Assembly: GCA_916720425.1 (NCBI GenBank)
Contig: CAKARD010000058.1
Coordinates: forward strand, 1-8,185
Reading direction: 5' to 3'
Source of the DNA: an uncultured Kingella sp.
Lineage (GTDB): Bacteria > Pseudomonadota > Gammaproteobacteria > Burkholderiales > Neisseriaceae
Length of the DNA: 8,185 nt
In this document: one piece after another, positions 6,705-8,185 of the stretch
Layout of the letters: the number at the start of each line of letters is the position of its first letter
Position numbering within the stretch: the stretch's first letter is position 1
Made by a program: the position numbers and the translations under genes
The notes under the pieces: model-generated
What the model saw: only the letters and a program-made list of their open reading frames with translations
Told to the model about the DNA's origin: nothing
The model's database searches: none

Positions 6705-8185
6705 TTATTTGCCTTTGGGAATAGGATCTTTACTGCTACGATTAAAAATCAGAGCATTAGGTTGTTCTTTTAGTGTATTAATCACAGGTTGTACATTTTG
6801 TAAGGTTTGATCTAAACTATCTAAAGTATTTTGCACATCTTGATAGATGGGTGATTGTGGTGATACGCCTTGTAAGGTTTGGCGCAATTCACTTAATGTT
6901 TTGTTTAATTGCTCAGGCAGTTGTTGTGTACTCTTTTGTGTAACCCATTTATTGGCAGAAGTCAGCATGGTTTGTGCTGATTTTAGAGTTTGACGTAATT
7001 CTTTCAAATTGCCATTGAGTTCACCTATAGTTTTATCTAGTGGTAATGCATTAAATTTGTTTAATAGTTGTGATACTTGTGCTTGCAAATTATCCAAACC
7101 ACCACCACGTGTAGCTATGACAAGATCACCACCGTACTCATTTTGTGGTTTGAGTATGGGATCATGGTTATCTTTGTTTTCTTCTAGTGAAACCAGTTTG
7201 CTTCCCAAAATCAGATTATTGCTTGCTAAGGTTGCGATTAAACCTTGATGTAAAGCTGTTTGAATGGTATTTTGCCAATAACTTTTATCTTGTTTATGTT
7301 CGTTCTGATCAATGCGATCGGGGTCTATGCGTAAACGTACAGGAATATAACCGTTTTTGAATAAATGTTGTTGGTCATTATTTTGAAAATAGGGAACTTC
7401 AGCAACAGTACCAATGCGTAGGCCTTTATATTCAACGGGGGCACCTACATCTAACCCTTTGATAGAACTATTAAAAAATGCTACATAATACAATGTTCTT
7501 TCATTGGGTTGATTTTCAATTTCGGCACGATTATTGTGTATGGTAAAAGTGCTTTCATTTTGTACACTTGTGGCTTGAGTACTTTGTGGCGTGTCAAAAG
7601 CAATGGCACCTGATAATAATGCGGAAATAGGGGGGCTATCAATGCTCACACCGCCACCGTTTAGGTGCACATTAATGCCACTGTCTAACCAAAACTGACT
7701 GGCAGAATTGATCAAACTCTCGTTAGGGCTTTGGATAAAAATGCTATATTGTACGGTTTGATCGGTTGGGTTAAATTTTGCACTTTCTACTGTTCCAACA
7801 ATATGATTTTCATAAAGTACAGGGCTGCCTACATTAATCATACGACTATTTTTGCCTGACAATTTTAATCGCAAACCACTTTGTCCCAAAGCAGTAATGG
7901 GTGGTAAATCGGCAACTTCAAATTTATCTTCATGTTCTGTGCTTTTTCCTGGATCTAGGGCAATATATGAACCTGAAATGAGTGTTCCTAAACCAGTTAC
8001 ACCATTTTGATCTATGCGCGGTTTGACAATCCAAAATTGACTGTCTTTACGGATAAGATTGGCATTGTCGGGATTAATTTTTGCGGTCAGCTCTACGCCT
8101 TGCTGATTGTTGCGCAAACGAATATGCGTGATACGTCCCACTTCTACATTTAATACGCGTATGGTCTTGCTGTTAATAGCACCAC
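6705..8185 (-). CDS. pqiB: PqiB-like MCE protein, intermembrane lipid transport (N-terminus off the right edge)
   Basis: The frame is open to the right edge, with 492 residues visible. The first visible residues (GAINSKTIRVLNVEVGRITHIRL) are the middle of MCE domain 1, so the GTG at 8141 is not the start. The cytoplasmic tail, membrane helix and start of MCE1 lie outside. Counting from the edge, MCE2 spans about 103-200 (LRLKLSGKNSRMINVGSPVLY, ending GAIAFDTP) and MCE3 about 230-335 (YYVAFFNSSIKGLDVGAPVEY, ending LGSKLVSLEE). A long helical coiled-coil segment follows at about 360-470, rich in Leu, Gln and Asn, with a basic tail. Three MCE domains plus a C-terminal coiled coil is the PqiB layout. 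The visible length plus about 55 missing residues equals the roughly 546 of E. coli PqiB. In E. coli PqiB forms a periplasm-spanning tube between inner-membrane PqiA and lipoprotein PqiC. The downstream lipoprotein fits, and a pqiA gene is expected to the right. Confidence 0.92.
   Translation of the reverse strand, partial: GAINSKTIRVLNVEVGRITHIRLRNNQQGVELTAKINPDNANLIRKDSQFWIVKPRIDQNGVTGLGTLISGSYIALDPGKSTEHEDKFEVADLPPITALGQSGLRLKLSGKNSRMINVGSPVLYENHIVGTVESAKFNPTDQTVQYSIFIQSPNESLINSASQFWLDSGINVHLNGGGVSIDSPPISALLSGAIAFDTPQSTQATSVQNESTFTIHNNRAEIENQPNERTLYYVAFFNSSIKGLDVGAPVEYKGLRIGTVAEVPYFQNNDQQHLFKNGYIPVRLRIDPDRIDQNEHKQDKSYWQNTIQTALHQGLIATLASNNLILGSKLVSLEENKDNHDPILKPQNEYGGDLVIATRGGGLDNLQAQVSQLLNKFNALPLDKTIGELNGNLKELRQTLKSAQTMLTSANKWVTQKSTQQLPEQLNKTLSELRQTLQGVSPQSPIYQDVQNTLDSLDQTLQNVQPVINTLKEQPNALIFNRSSKDPIPKGK

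Noticed and set aside
6601..6810. Plus-strand open frame across the pqiC/pqiB junction
   Set aside because: It is antisense to two well-supported genes and has no family resemblance.
8139..8141. GTG as the start of PqiB
   Set aside because: The frame continues upstream to the window edge with clear MCE sequence (KTIRVLNVEVGRIT), so the gene is partial and this codon is an internal valine.
1..8185. Neisserial DNA uptake sequences or Haemophilus uptake signal
   Set aside because: I scanned by eye for CTGAA-ending 12-mers and for AAGTGCGGT on both strands. The best case (5017-5028, AGTTTGCCTGAA) differs at two of twelve bases from one Neisseriaceae dialect and lies in conserved nrdB coding sequence, so it is probably chance.
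1..8185. CRISPR array, tRNA, rRNA, phage or toxin-antitoxin system
   Set aside because: I saw no regularly spaced repeats, cloverleaf-like sequences, integrase or small gene pairs. Apart from the IS end, the window is ordinary metabolic and envelope genes.

Overview
The window is AT-rich bacterial chromosome from a Gram-negative organism, shown by an MCE-type envelope transport operon with an outer-membrane-type lipoprotein. The closest fit is the Neisseriaceae, probably a low-GC member. Three things point there: the lutA-lutC-lutB gene order I recall from Neisseria, the wording of the NrdB protein, and an insertion-sequence end resembling the IS1106/IS5-type ends I remember from Neisseria. 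These are memory-based inferences. I found no exact Neisserial DNA uptake sequence in the 8 kb, so the genus is left open.

Layout. Positions 1-38 look like the terminal inverted repeat and adjoining end of an IS5-family element, whose body lies off the left edge. It sits inside a minus-strand gene for a PepSY-domain membrane protein (start at 1161), which is cut after about 374 codons next to a YTAR-type target (39-42). A 444-base divergent intergenic region (1162-1605) follows, with a candidate sigma70 promoter at its right side. Then comes a tightly overlapping plus-strand operon, lutA-lutC-lutB (1606-4507), encoding the iron-sulfur L-lactate oxidation complex. It is closed by a strong intrinsic terminator (4572-4603). 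A second plus-strand unit has its own extended -10 promoter and encodes the class Ia ribonucleotide reductase radical subunit NrdB (4696-5850) and its small 2Fe-2S maintenance ferredoxin YfaE (5855-6127). nrdA is not next to it. A near-perfect hairpin (6121-6154) separates this unit from a convergent minus-strand pair: PqiC lipoprotein (6170-6694) and PqiB (6705 to beyond the right edge), parts of a lipid/intermembrane transport system.

How the genes work together. LutACB would feed electrons from L-lactate to the respiratory chain. NrdB with YfaE supports dNTP synthesis. PqiB and PqiC bridge the periplasm. The three units look functionally independent, although the PepSY, Lut and NrdB/YfaE products all involve iron or iron-sulfur chemistry. 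I see no obviously new multi-gene system. The most notable event is the apparent IS disruption of the PepSY gene.
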